Below, in pieces: positions 18,189-27,268 of a DNA stretch of 64,000 bases. Made by a program: the position numbers and the translations under genes. Within the stretch, counting starts at the first letter, position 1. Each line of letters opens with the position of its first letter. Below the pieces are notes generated by a model. That model had not been told where the DNA came from. It was given only the letters and a program-made list of their open reading frames with translations, and searched no databases. This DNA comes from an uncultured Eggerthella sp. (GTDB lineage Bacteria > Actinomycetota > Coriobacteriia > Coriobacteriales > Eggerthellaceae), in NCBI GenBank assembly GCA_900538545.1, contig UPYK01000003.1, positions 62,001-126,000 of the forward strand. The letters are read 5' to 3'.

Positions 18189-18198
18189 GCGCGCGACC

Positions 18199-18861
18199 TT
18201 ACTGCTCGATGAAGCGCAGCATATCTACGGGCTTCTCGATCACGTGATCGGGTGCGGCGGCCATCAAGCGTTCTTGTGGCTGATATCCCCAGGTCACCGC
18301 AACTGCTTCCATGCCTGCATTGTGAGCTGCCTGCATGTCGCTTGCTGAATCTCCGAAGAAAAGGCATTCTTCAGGAGCAACACCGAGCTCACTGGCACAA
18401 AGCAACAGCCCTGTAGGGTCGGGCTTGCGCGGAACCGCGTCTGATTCGCCATGGGCGATTTCGATCAAGTCAGGAAAGAAGCGATCGCGCACATCGAGCA
18501 CACCTTGTTCGAACTTATTCGACAGGATCGCTAGACCCACACCTGCCTCTTTTGCCTGTTCAAGCGCCGCAGTGATCCCCTCGAATTCGGTGGTGTAGAT
18601 GATACCGAAATCGTGATAGAAATTCTTGAAGTTCTGGAAAACACGCTCTGCTTGTTCGGGGGTTGCCTCTGCTGGTACCGCTTGTGCGATGAGACGCGCA
18701 GCTCCATCACCCACATACGTGAGGATCTCTTCAGGGGTATGGGGAGGAAAACCCTGGTCGGCAAGAGCTTTGTTCGTCACGTTCACCAGATCGGGAAGCG
18801 TATGGAGCAACGTGCCGTCGAGGTCGAAGATGAACGCTTTGTATGTTCGTTGTTCACTCAT
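18199..18861 (-). CDS. gph: HAD-family phosphatase, probably phosphoglycolate phosphatase
   Basis: A 220-residue haloacid-dehalogenase phosphatase. Motif I is FIFDLDGTLLHT (nucleophile Asp in DLD), motif II is the Ser of AILSNK, motif III the Lys of RKPDP, and motif IV is FFGDSASDMQAA. The helical cap between motifs I and II (residues 20-85) is of the Gph/PGP type. It hydrolyses a small phosphate ester, likely 2-phosphoglycolate, but substrates in this family vary. It is the first gene of a two-gene unit with the 170-residue unknown. Confidence 0.85.
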   Translation of the reverse strand: MSEQRTYKAFIFDLDGTLLHTLPDLVNVTNKALADQGFPPHTPEEILTYVGDGAARLIAQAVPAEATPEQAERVFQNFKNFYHDFGIIYTTEFEGITAALEQAKEAGVGLAILSNKFEQGVLDVRDRFFPDLIEIAHGESDAVPRKPDPTGLLLCASELGVAPEECLFFGDSASDMQAAHNAGMEAVAVTWGYQPQERLMAAAPDHVIEKPVDMLRFIEQ

Positions 18862-18926
18862 AGCTGCCTTTAATCATTCGGAAGAATCTCTTTCTGCGAT
18901 TATGCCACAGAACCAAGAAGGAGCAC

Positions 18927-18960
18927 CTGCTGGGTAACAGAGAGCATAGTTACCCCGCAG
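18927..18960 (-). terminator. Hairpin after cstA
   Basis: CTGCTGGGTAAC pairs with GTTACCCCGCAG (11 of 12) across a 10-nt loop. It is placed 40 nt past the cstA stop. A T-run is lacking. Confidence 0.5.
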
Positions 18961-19001
18961 ACGCTCCATAATCACTTTGCTGTTAACGCGCTTTCGCAAG
19001 C

Positions 19002-20765
19002 TTACACGAATTCAGCAGGTTTCTTATCCTTCGAGAAGATGGTCTTGATGCCCTTCACCGCCAAAATAACAGCGAACACGATCAGCAGCGCCGCGATCGC
19101 GAACTGCAACACGTTGGCCAGCGTGAACGCCCCTGCTGCGATAGCGGAAACCTTGCCCCACAACGTCATGACCAACGAGGTGAGCGTGACGATGAGCATG
19201 AACACCATGGGGATGTAGAACATCTTGTTATTCTTGCCGGCATTACCCAGCCATGCGCACACCGCGAGCAAACCGAGCGCTGCGAGCAGCTGGTTCGCCG
19301 CACCGAAGAGCGGCCACACGAGCTGGTAACCAGTAAGACCAAGACCAACACCGAGCACCACCGTGATGATCGTTGCGACCCAAGAGTTCGTGATGGATTT
19401 GCGCCAACCCGTAAGCTCAGAGATGTCTTTGCCATGCGGGGTGAAAAGCTCCTGGAACATATAGCGACCAAGGCGGGTTGCCGTGTCGAGCGAAGTCAAG
19501 CAGAACACCGAAACCGCCAGAACGAGCAGCGCATAAGCAATGTCGGTTGCACCTTCAAGACCAGGGATCACTCCGAGCATTTGCGAAAGACCTGCCGCAA
19601 AGACCTGCGTGGGAGAAGCATAGGTGCCATCCATATAGCCGGTGAACACGAACGCAACCGCGCAGAGCGAAATGATCGCAACAAGGCTTTCCAGCAGCAT
19701 ACCGCCATAAGCGATCGGCAGTGCTTGGCCTTCCTTGTCGAGCTGCTTTGAGGTGGTGCCTGAAGCAACCAGACTATGGAAGCCCGAGATAGCACCGCAG
19801 GCAATGGTGATGAACAGCGCCGGGAAGAGGAAGCCGCTTGCCGCAACCTTGGAATCGCCTGCTGCAGCGAACGCACCCGTGAACGCCGGAATCTGAAGAT
19901 CGTTCGAAGCGCCCATGATGCCTGAGCCGATGATGCCAACGACCGCCAAGGCGATCATGCCGTAGAGCAGGTAACTTGAAAGATAGTCGCGCGGTTGGAG
20001 CAGCACCCACACCGGCGCGATCGAAGCCGCAAAGATATAGACGCCCACGATCATCATCCAAGAGAAGTTGTCGAGCTGGATGACCGGGAAATTGTAACCG
20101 ATGGCAACTACTGCAATGATGATCGCGATCGCAGAGATGATGTTCGCTGCAGCCGGAATCTTACGACCGCGCGTGACGATGCCATAGATGATCGCAACCA
20201 CCACGAACAAGATCGAGATCATAGCCGTGCGCGAATTCGCAACGTTCGTGCCTGCTACCACCGCTGCGCGCGTTGGATCGTCGACGGGAACGGGAGTAAT
20301 AGCGAACGTGCTTGCTACGATGGAGGCAAATGCTGCGACCACGAGCAACAGCGTAAGGTAGGCGAACACACAGAAGAGCTTCTTCGCGGTGTCATCGATG
20401 TTGCGCTGAATGACCATCGCGAGTGTGCGGCCCTTATGGCGGATCGAAGCGAAGAGCGCACCGAAATCGTGAACGGCACCGAAGAAGATGCCGCCGATGA
20501 GCACCCAAAGCATGACCGGCACCCAGCCGAAGATCGCTGCCTGGATAGGGCCGTTGATGGGGCCTGCACCTGCGATCGACGAGAAGTGATGGCCGAGCAC
20601 TACATACGGAGCTGCAGGAACGTAATCCTTGCCGTCCTGCAATTCATGAGCCGGTGTCTCTCGCTTCGGATCAACGCCCCACTGCTTTGCAAGCCACCTT
20701 CCATAGAACAGATAACCGCACAGCAATGCTGCAATCGCAATTAAGAGGATAACTACCGCACTCAT
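19002..20765 (-). CDS. cstA: Carbon starvation protein A family transporter
   Basis: A 587-residue inner-membrane protein with about 16-18 hydrophobic segments. The N-terminus (VILLIAIAALLCGYLFYGRW) and the conserved block PYVVLGHHFSSIAGAGPINGP, followed by GWVPVMLWVLIGGIFFGAVHDF, are the hallmark of CstA/BtsT. Members take up peptides or pyruvate, often when carbon is scarce. Asp and His in AVHDF are conserved. The gene is transcribed alone, with a 128-nt upstream gap. Which substrate it carries here cannot be told from sequence. Confidence 0.93.
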   Translation of the reverse strand: MSAVVILLIAIAALLCGYLFYGRWLAKQWGVDPKRETPAHELQDGKDYVPAAPYVVLGHHFSSIAGAGPINGPIQAAIFGWVPVMLWVLIGGIFFGAVHDFGALFASIRHKGRTLAMVIQRNIDDTAKKLFCVFAYLTLLLVVAAFASIVASTFAITPVPVDDPTRAAVVAGTNVANSRTAMISILFVVVAIIYGIVTRGRKIPAAANIISAIAIIIAVVAIGYNFPVIQLDNFSWMMIVGVYIFAASIAPVWVLLQPRDYLSSYLLYGMIALAVVGIIGSGIMGASNDLQIPAFTGAFAAAGDSKVAASGFLFPALFITIACGAISGFHSLVASGTTSKQLDKEGQALPIAYGGMLLESLVAIISLCAVAFVFTGYMDGTYASPTQVFAAGLSQMLGVIPGLEGATDIAYALLVLAVSVFCLTSLDTATRLGRYMFQELFTPHGKDISELTGWRKSITNSWVATIITVVLGVGLGLTGYQLVWPLFGAANQLLAALGLLAVCAWLGNAGKNNKMFYIPMVFMLIVTLTSLVMTLWGKVSAIAAGAFTLANVLQFAIAALLIVFAVILAVKGIKTIFSKDKKPAEFV

Positions 20766-20893
20766 GTCTTTTTCTTCTCCTTGTGATCAAGTCTTTGGTT
20801 CGATCGTTCTTCAAAAGCAGAAATCGACATGCGTGGAACGACAAGCCCTTTTGACCCGTCGGCCCATACAGATCGATTTTTAGCACACTGATT

Positions 20894-21397
20894 TTAGAAC
20901 AAGTTTGCTTCAAGCGTGTTAATTAATTCTTTGCCTTGAGGATTGGTGGTAATAGAGGAATCTGAAAGGTCGATAAGAGCCAACCGAAGGTCGGTCCATC
21001 CTTTTAATCCAAAGCTGAAGTTCTTGCGGAACTTCGTTTTTCTTACGAGTTCTTTCGCGTTCGTGTCAGCACTTTCAGCAACGATGACCAAGGAAAGGAA
21101 TGTGGTCATGTGTTCACTGTTGAGCTCGATGAGTGAAAGGGCCTCGGTCTTCATGAAAACGATCAACCCTTCAAGCGTTGCCGCATCAAGATGCTCAAGC
21201 GAGCGGAACAAGACATGCTCATGGATGTTCGCACCCCAGATCTTCGCCTTTTTCGAGAGCACATACTGCATACTCTCTGAATGGAATTGGGCACGCCCCT
21301 GAAACGTTTGGCCGGCAAGCTCAAAGGTATCCTCCACATCGAAATAGCCTTCATGAGCAGCAAGCAATCGTTCTAGTAGCTCTTGCCGTTGTACCAT
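20894..21397 (-). CDS. Conserved hypothetical protein, 167 aa
   Basis: Not identified to family. It starts MVQRQELLERLLAAHEGYFD. The N-terminal half looks beta-rich (FELAGQTFQGRAQFHSESMQ, then KAKIWGANIHEHVLFRSLEH) and the second half is helical, with KTKFRKNFSFGLKGWTDLRL, a basic aromatic stretch that could touch nucleic acid or membrane. No signal peptide or transmembrane segment is found. It is divergent from the alarmone synthetase gene, with 144 nt between the two starts. This composition recalls uncharacterised cytosolic proteins of anaerobic Firmicutes and Coriobacteriia; no function is proposed. Confidence 0.65.
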   Translation of the reverse strand: MVQRQELLERLLAAHEGYFDVEDTFELAGQTFQGRAQFHSESMQYVLSKKAKIWGANIHEHVLFRSLEHLDAATLEGLIVFMKTEALSLIELNSEHMTTFLSLVIVAESADTNAKELVRKTKFRKNFSFGLKGWTDLRLALIDLSDSSITTNPQGKELINTLEANLF

Positions 21398-21541
21398 GTT
21401 GCACCATCACCTTGCGATCGTTGCTGAGTCCTTCTTACCTTAATCCTAACAATCGCTGTATGTTCCGTGAATATCCGGCTTCGGGATGAATCGGGGAGAG
21501 ATTCTCTTAAAATTGTATGGTGAAAGATATAAGAGGTCGTA

Positions 21542-22327
21542 ATGAAGAACGCTCAAGAACACAACGAATATACCGAAAAAGAAAATGATCAACTGCGCAC
21601 CGATGCGCTGATGATGATCAATGCGCTGCGCGCACAACATGGGGATGCAATTACGCGCGTGATCTCTCACTTGGCCGCATCCGATCAGTTCTCTGCGTTG
21701 GTGGGCGACAACATCGCACCTTATCGTAGGCTCATGACCTACTACGAATGCGCGATGATGGAAGTTGAAACGAAATTCCGCGTGCTCGATGCCGAATATG
21801 GCCTACAGCACGATCGCAACCCTATTGAGTCGATCAAAACGCGTCTTAAGAGCACCGACAGTCTCTCGAAGAAGCTTGCACGTAAAGGGTTGCCGATCAG
21901 CGTCGATTCGATCGAGGAGAATATCAAAGATGTGGCGGGCGTTCGCGTGGTGTGCACCTTTCTTAAGGACCTCTACACCTTGGCAGACGCGATCCTTGCG
22001 CAAGACGATGTAACGCTTATCGAGCGGCGTGACTATGTGAAGAATCCAAAACCGAGCGGATATCGCAGCCTTCACCTCATCATCGAGATCCCTATTTTCC
22101 TCGAATTGGAAAAGCGCTTGATGAAGGTCGAGATTCAGCTGCGTACCATTTCGATGAACTTCTGGGCATCGCTCGAGCATCAACTGCGCTATAAGAAGAA
22201 CTTGAGTGAAGAAGATATTGCTGCCATGAATACGGAACTGATCGAGCTCGCTGAGAATGCCGCCACACTTGATGCGCGTATGCAAGCGTTGCGTAATTTC
22301 CTCGATCAAGCAGAATACATGAACTAG
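21542..22327 (+). CDS. Small alarmone synthetase (RelQ/YjbM-type GTP pyrophosphokinase)
   Basis: A 261-residue (p)ppGpp synthetase consisting of one RelA/SpoT synthetase domain. It lacks the HD hydrolase and the TGS/ACT regulatory domains. Diagnostic pieces are SIKTRLKSTDSLSKKLARKG, the metal/substrate loop IKDVAGVRVVC, NPKPSGYRSLHLII (substrate-binding Tyr) and VEIQLRT, followed by a C-terminal helix that in RelQ forms the tetramer. It makes the stringent-response nucleotide in response to stress on the cell wall or other cues. The ribosome site AAGAGGTCG is 2 nt before the ATG, close but usable. Confidence 0.94.
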   Translation: MKNAQEHNEYTEKENDQLRTDALMMINALRAQHGDAITRVISHLAASDQFSALVGDNIAPYRRLMTYYECAMMEVETKFRVLDAEYGLQHDRNPIESIKTRLKSTDSLSKKLARKGLPISVDSIEENIKDVAGVRVVCTFLKDLYTLADAILAQDDVTLIERRDYVKNPKPSGYRSLHLIIEIPIFLELEKRLMKVEIQLRTISMNFWASLEHQLRYKKNLSEEDIAAMNTELIELAENAATLDARMQALRNFLDQAEYMN

Positions 22328-22384
22328 ATCTAAGTTTTCTGGCTTTTCCCAGCGCAGTACTGATCTATGTTCGACACAACAAAA

Positions 22385-22406
22385 GGAGGGCGATTGCTCG
22401 CCCTCC
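22385..22406 (-). terminator. Terminator after the surface-protein gene
   Basis: GGAGGGCGA-TTGC-TCGCCCTCC is a perfect 9-nt stem. On the minus strand it is followed by TTTTGTTGTG, and it lies 36 nt past the stop at 22443. Confidence 0.75.
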
Positions 22407-22442
22407 CGTAGTCACTTAACAAGTGAAAGTATGTTGCATCTC

Positions 22443-25394
22443 TTATGCGTGAGAATGATGTGCGCTACCAACCGTAACCGTTGATTCGTCGGTCGTACCG
22501 ATAAGATCCTTTTCCATCTTGTCGATATGCTTGGTGTTGCGCGTGCGACGAAGAACAACCACTGCACCATAGATGATGGTGAGGATAATGCCTGCGATCA
22601 TGAACCAGTGTACCCAGCATTCTTCGTGATCGAATGCAGCGAGCGGGTTCTCGTCATCAGCGATCTCTTGGTCAGGAGCTGCCAGTGGGTTCTCTTCGTC
22701 AGGAATTACAACCGCAGGAGCAGCTGGGGCTGCTGCAGGTGCAGCAGGTGCAGGAGCTGCTGCAGGTGTGGCAGCAGGAGTTGCGGCAGGTGCTACAGGT
22801 GTCGTTGCTCCACCATCATCAGGAGTGGTTGCTCCACCGTCGCCGGGATTAGGCGTAGGAGTTGGTTCTGGAGTTGGGGTAGGTTCAGGCGTTGGCTCCG
22901 GGGTTGGAGTCGGATTTACCGGATCAACAACCGTGCGTGAAAGCGAAAGGTTAAGTCCTGCTGAAGCGCCGGTGTCTCCAAAGTGAGCATCGCCGTTATT
23001 CAAGCCATATTCATAGGTGCCGATTCTGGTTGCACTTTCTTCATTAAGAGTCATATTGTAAGTCAGCGTATGCTGCGTAAAAGGCATGCCACTCAGAGTC
23101 CAAGTAATCACACCATCACGGTATTCAACGGTGCCTGCACTTGCATTCAAATTATCGATATTGAAATCACGTGCATTGACGGGGATAGTGACTGTGTTAT
23201 TTCCGTAAGCTGCCGCGAATGCACTATTCATTGCATTGCCGAAAGACTCAGTGTCAGTGGACCTGTAAACATAGTCGCAGACATCATTCATTCTTTTTTC
23301 AGCATCCTCTGTGCCTTTAGCCGTTGGCGAATGGAGAACTCCATAAATCGGCACATTTAATTCGTTGATAGCGGCTGCAGCGGTTGTTCCGTATTGGTCG
23401 CCAGAAGTGCCAGCTGTTGGAGCACCATCGGAAAGGAATACAACAACGGTATTTCGGTTAGCATTTTCCTTAGCAAGCTCTAACGCTTTCTGCAAACCCA
23501 AACCGTAGTCTGTGTTTTCATTCAGAGGAGATAGTCCTTCAATATAGCTTGCTGCAGCTCCAGATTCTGAAATGAATCCTGAGCTATTTTGTGTTGCATT
23601 GTTGTTGTATTCTCCACCAAAAGAGACAATCGCTACGCGACAGTCATATCCTGGCGTATCCAACAGTTTTCCAGTCATATCCATAAGCTTTGACTGCATG
23701 TCGTAGAAACGAGCATTGTTGTCTTCAGCGTTTCCAAGCTGTGCCATTGACGCAGAGAGATCCGCTACAAAGATGTAGTCCATCTGCTTCTCGCCCGTGT
23801 AATATGCATCAACTTTTACTTCTGCAACACCAGCATTCTCGTCTGACCAACGAGCTTGCTCCATAATTTGAGTACCATTGTCATAAGCGTTCCAGTTAGA
23901 GCTCTTGCCAACTTCGCCAGAAACCCAGCCCTCTTCAAGGTTTAGTTCTTTAATAGATTCAGCATCATCGAGATTAAATTTGCCAGCCAAGATAGCCTGT
24001 ACGCGCTTCATGATCTCATCACTGCTGCCGATATATCCCATCTTGGTCAAGTCAGCCACCGTTAAACCAGTAAGACTTGAACATTCCAAAAAGGCAAAAC
24101 CGCCGATGCTTGTTTTTACATTGCTTAAGCTGTTGATCGAGCTCAGCTTCCCGCACTTCCAAAAAGCATAGTTCACAATCTTATCGATCTCGGTCATGTT
24201 TACTGTCTGCAAACTTGTGCAATTGTAAAAGGCGTACTGACCAATAGTATCGACCCCTGACAGCGAAGCGCTTTCGATTCCTTTGCAGCTTGCAAAAGCA
24301 TTTATGCCCACATTATTGACATCTTCGATAGAGAGGCTCTTGATGCCGTAGCAGCTAACAAATGCCTGCTCTCCGATAGAGCTCACATTATTGATCGTAA
24401 CGCTCGTAACAGAAGGGGTATTACGGAAAGCATAGTTTCCAATAGTATCGATGTCTTTGAGGTCAAGGGACTTCAAATTCGGGCAGCTGTATCCGCTGTA
24501 ATTACCCGTGATATCTTGACTGATGCTCTTTACCTTCTCGATCGTTAAGGATTCGAGAGCTTTACACCCTGTGAAGATGTTCGAACCCATCTTTTCAGCA
24601 TTAACGATCTTTGCCTCTATGAGTCCATCACAATTAAAGAAACTAGAAAGCTCAATTGTTCCTACATTTTTAACCTCACAGCTCTTTAAAGTGTGTGCTC
24701 CCAAAAACCCGTTTCTAGGAATCTCATTAATATTCGAAATCTCTAGAGCATAACCACCATTTTGCTTGCCTAAGGTGTTGTTATCTCGGAAGGGTTGATT
24801 TAAAGTACCTTCACCAGCAATGGTAAGCTCCTCACCTGAAAGAACCACCTTTTGAACAATCGGCTCCCAATCAGCAAACTTGATTTCGTTTCCGTTTTCG
24901 TCAGTGAAAACAAACTTCTGGAAAATAGTTTTTGTTAGCATTCCACTGCCCGTGATGCTGATGACGTTCGCGGAGCTATCCCATATTGCCGTAAGGTTTT
25001 CGACAGTAGAGATGAAGTTTGCCTTAGCTTCTCCGTTTTGATCACTGTTTTCTTCGGTGCCAGTATTCACATCCGTATCGTTTTCAGCTTGTGTGCTGAT
25101 CTGCTCTTCCGAAGTTGTAGCTTTCGCAGTTTGAGAAGTTTCCGCTGACTCCTGCTTTGGAGTTTCAGACTGAGGCTCTTCCGATTTCTTTTCAGTTTCC
25201 GTGACTACTGGTTCGCTTTGCACAGGTTCAGTAGTAACTTCGGTATTCGACTCTACCTCTTGTTCTTCAGCGAACGCATTATCGCCATAGAAGAAGTTCG
25301 AGAACGAGAAGATAAGGGCGACGGACAAGATCACCGAAATGATCTTTCCTCCCAGGGTCTTCTGCGCATCGAGTGCCCAATTGAATACACGCAT
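22443..25394 (-). CDS. Surface protein with BspA-type leucine-rich repeats and a VWA domain
   Basis: A 983-residue exported protein. Residues 1-42 are a signal peptide with a probable cut after AFA (VILSVALIFSFSNFF core). Residues 45-105 are a Glu/Thr/Ser-rich spacer. About ten BspA-like leucine-rich repeats follow, to about residue 470 (IGEQAFVSCYGIKSLSIEDV). A von Willebrand factor A domain spans about 550-760, with a MIDAS DLSAS and FLSDGAPT. A Pro/Thr/Glu wall-spanning stretch (PTPEPTPEPTPTPEP) and an Ala/Pro stretch precede two copies of DENPLAA and a C-terminal membrane helix (WFMIAGIILTIIYGAVVVL) with a basic stop. There is no LPXTG. GGAGGAAAAA precedes the ATG at 25394; the in-frame start at 25421 lacks a site. 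It is likely an adhesin to host ligands, by analogy with BspA and VWA adhesins. Confidence 0.9.
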   Translation of the reverse strand: MRVFNWALDAQKTLGGKIISVILSVALIFSFSNFFYGDNAFAEEQEVESNTEVTTEPVQSEPVVTETEKKSEEPQSETPKQESAETSQTAKATTSEEQISTQAENDTDVNTGTEENSDQNGEAKANFISTVENLTAIWDSSANVISITGSGMLTKTIFQKFVFTDENGNEIKFADWEPIVQKVVLSGEELTIAGEGTLNQPFRDNNTLGKQNGGYALEISNINEIPRNGFLGAHTLKSCEVKNVGTIELSSFFNCDGLIEAKIVNAEKMGSNIFTGCKALESLTIEKVKSISQDITGNYSGYSCPNLKSLDLKDIDTIGNYAFRNTPSVTSVTINNVSSIGEQAFVSCYGIKSLSIEDVNNVGINAFASCKGIESASLSGVDTIGQYAFYNCTSLQTVNMTEIDKIVNYAFWKCGKLSSINSLSNVKTSIGGFAFLECSSLTGLTVADLTKMGYIGSSDEIMKRVQAILAGKFNLDDAESIKELNLEEGWVSGEVGKSSNWNAYDNGTQIMEQARWSDENAGVAEVKVDAYYTGEKQMDYIFVADLSASMAQLGNAEDNNARFYDMQSKLMDMTGKLLDTPGYDCRVAIVSFGGEYNNNATQNSSGFISESGAAASYIEGLSPLNENTDYGLGLQKALELAKENANRNTVVVFLSDGAPTAGTSGDQYGTTAAAAINELNVPIYGVLHSPTAKGTEDAEKRMNDVCDYVYRSTDTESFGNAMNSAFAAAYGNNTVTIPVNARDFNIDNLNASAGTVEYRDGVITWTLSGMPFTQHTLTYNMTLNEESATRIGTYEYGLNNGDAHFGDTGASAGLNLSLSRTVVDPVNPTPTPEPTPEPTPTPEPTPTPNPGDGGATTPDDGGATTPVAPAATPAATPAAAPAPAAPAAAPAAPAVVIPDEENPLAAPDQEIADDENPLAAFDHEECWVHWFMIAGIILTIIYGAVVVLRRTRNTKHIDKMEKDLIGTTDESTVTVGSAHHSHA

Positions 25395-25633
25395 TTTTTC
25401 CTCCAAAAGCCTTTCCAACAACCCCAGTAGTAATTAGTAGCAAAACTGTTATGAACTGGTAGAAATTCGTGCGCTGTGCTTGCCCATTTATAATGTGTTT
25501 GCGCACGCGTTTATTATGACAATCTTTCTTACATCAGACTCTGTTTTGACCGTTAAATGATAGAATAATGACAGGATAAATCTTTCAAATTCGGTCTTAA
25601 ACGGCACGATTCACGGCACTCAGAGGACCCATC

Positions 25634-26464
25634 ATGCTTCAAACACCTGAAGATTTTGCTGCAATAGACGACCCTTCAACCTCCACTTCCGAGGTAGTAG
25701 CCTACCGTCCGGAATGGCGCGACGAAGATATCGCTCTTGTCTGCGGAATTGCAAACGCTGGCGGCGGCAGAATCGTTGTCTCTTCCCCTATCAGTGATCG
25801 TGCAAAGAAGATGAAACGTTTCAAGAAGCCTTTCGAGCGCATTCCCCAACTGGCTTGGCGAGAACTTGGCCTTACTTGCAGTACGGAACCCGTTATGAAT
25901 GGCATGAACTTATGCCTCGAGATTCAAGTGCCTGCTGCTCCACATCCTATTCGCTATGGAAACAACTACTATCTTTACAACGAAGGAATAAACAGCATCG
26001 TTCCTAAAGAGCTTTTTGATCGGCTGCTTACTCCGAACATCGAACCACCCCAAGCGGCAACCGAAGTTACTCAAGCTCCTCGTGATGCGCAAACACCTGT
26101 CAAAGAGCAAGCTGCTCTGCAGGCCAACGAAACCAACATTGCCGATCAGCAGGCAAATGAGCAGGAAGATGCTACATCGTCTTCTTCTGTTGCTTCCGTT
26201 ACTTCCGCTCCCTCTGCAAACCGCAGACCGACCTTCAACGAAACCTCGATTGCGGCGGCAAATCGTCTTGATATGACGCTCACTGATGAATACATCTTGA
26301 AGGTGCTTGAAACAAACGGCCGCGCTACCGCGCTTCAACTTGCCAAACTCTTAGAGATAAGCGAGAGCACGGTACGCCGTTCATTCCGGCGACTACGTGA
26401 GTACGGTTTTATCGAACGAATCGGTTCGAACAAAGCAGGATACTGGCGCGTGCTTCATAAATAG
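25634..26464 (+). CDS. AlbA_2 (Schlafen-type) domain regulator with a winged helix
   Basis: A 276-residue protein. Residues about 15-135 form an AlbA_2 domain: WRDEDIALVCGIANAGGGRIVV corresponds to its N-terminal core motif (here residues 28-49 in part), and HPIRYGNNYYLYNEGINSIV is its later conserved strand. A Gln/Ala/Ser-rich linker (135-205) leads to a C-terminal winged helix (ILKVLETNGRATALQLAKLL, then SESTVRRSFRRLREYGFIER). Such proteins are transcriptional regulators of uncertain ligand. It is transcribed divergently from the surface-protein gene, with 239 nt between them, so it may regulate it; this is inference from position. The ribosome site is AGAGGACC. Confidence 0.8.
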   Translation: MLQTPEDFAAIDDPSTSTSEVVAYRPEWRDEDIALVCGIANAGGGRIVVSSPISDRAKKMKRFKKPFERIPQLAWRELGLTCSTEPVMNGMNLCLEIQVPAAPHPIRYGNNYYLYNEGINSIVPKELFDRLLTPNIEPPQAATEVTQAPRDAQTPVKEQAALQANETNIADQQANEQEDATSSSSVASVTSAPSANRRPTFNETSIAAANRLDMTLTDEYILKVLETNGRATALQLAKLLEISESTVRRSFRRLREYGFIERIGSNKAGYWRVLHK

Positions 26465-26613
26465 AGATTGCCGCTAGGAGAAAAGTGCCTGTTTGGAGCT
26501 TATTTTTTTCTTCTGAAGGTAAAAAGTTATGGTAAAAAATACTAGAAATTAAGTTCGCTGTTGTTCGAAGGACCTGTTACCGTTTGGCGTGTAATAGGGG
26601 GAGGGGTAGATTT

Positions 26614-27108
26614 ATGAAGAAGAGCAACTGGCTTATTGCGGGCCTACTTGTCGTAGCTTCCGTTACCTTCTTGGCTATGTGGTATGTTCTGGGGTTCAAT
26701 CTCATCGACGATCCGCTCGATCTGATCGTATCCATTGTTTGGTGGGTCGTGATCATTGCCGTTTGCCTGCTTATCCAGTGGTCCGAAAACAAGCGTCAGC
26801 GTTCTATTCGTACTACTCTTCTTGCTCCTGGGGTTCTGTACAATCCTGAAGTGGGTGTGGTCGAAGTTGCTCCTGGTCAGACACATGCTCAAACCCTAGA
26901 GCGCATCCTGAGCAACCTCACCTATGGTTTTGATACTGAAGAAAATGCGAACGAGCAGCATATTCGTTTCAAACAGATCGTTCGCTCGAAGAAGTTCGCT
27001 AATGATGGTGATACCTGGGCTGGCGAAGTGGTTGATGTCGCAAACCCAAATCAGGTTCGCTATTTCCAGAACAAAGCAGAGCTCGCGCGCTTGATAGATG
27101 TCGCGTAG
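26614..27108 (+). CDS. Two-helix membrane protein of unknown function
   Basis: A 164-residue protein that begins MKKSNWLIAGLLVVASVTFL. Two transmembrane helices occupy residues 6-27 and about 37-60 (LIVSIVWWVVIIAVCLLI); a basic stretch (SENKRQRSIRTT) follows, and the rest is cytosolic, mixed alpha/beta, without motifs I know. The site GGGGGAGGGG is strong and close to this ATG; an upstream start at 26584 is not needed. It follows the AlbA_2 gene by 150 nt and ends before a good terminator. It may be Coriobacteriia-specific. Confidence 0.7.
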   Translation: MKKSNWLIAGLLVVASVTFLAMWYVLGFNLIDDPLDLIVSIVWWVVIIAVCLLIQWSENKRQRSIRTTLLAPGVLYNPEVGVVEVAPGQTHAQTLERILSNLTYGFDTEENANEQHIRFKQIVRSKKFANDGDTWAGEVVDVANPNQVRYFQNKAELARLIDVA

Positions 27109-27155
27109 TTTTCAACGCAACCGTACGATTTCTTCTAAAAAAATTCAATGAAACC

Positions 27156-27187
27156 AATGCCCGTCTTTTCCATGACGGGCATTTTTT
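27156..27187 (+). terminator. Terminator after the membrane-protein gene
   Basis: AATGCCCGTC pairs with GACGGGCATT around TTTTCCAT, then TTTT and AG follow. Confidence 0.9.
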
Positions 27188-27268
27188 AGTTCTGTACCAG
27201 ATTCGTTTGGACTACCGTACAAGCCTTTCCGCGCAAAACTCTTCCGCACAAAAGCACGGGTTTCTTTG

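Noticed and set aside
22700..22920. Pro/Ala/Thr-coding repeats as a CRISPR or tandem DNA repeat array
   Set aside because: The repetition is in codons for a wall-spanning region; there are no regular spacers.
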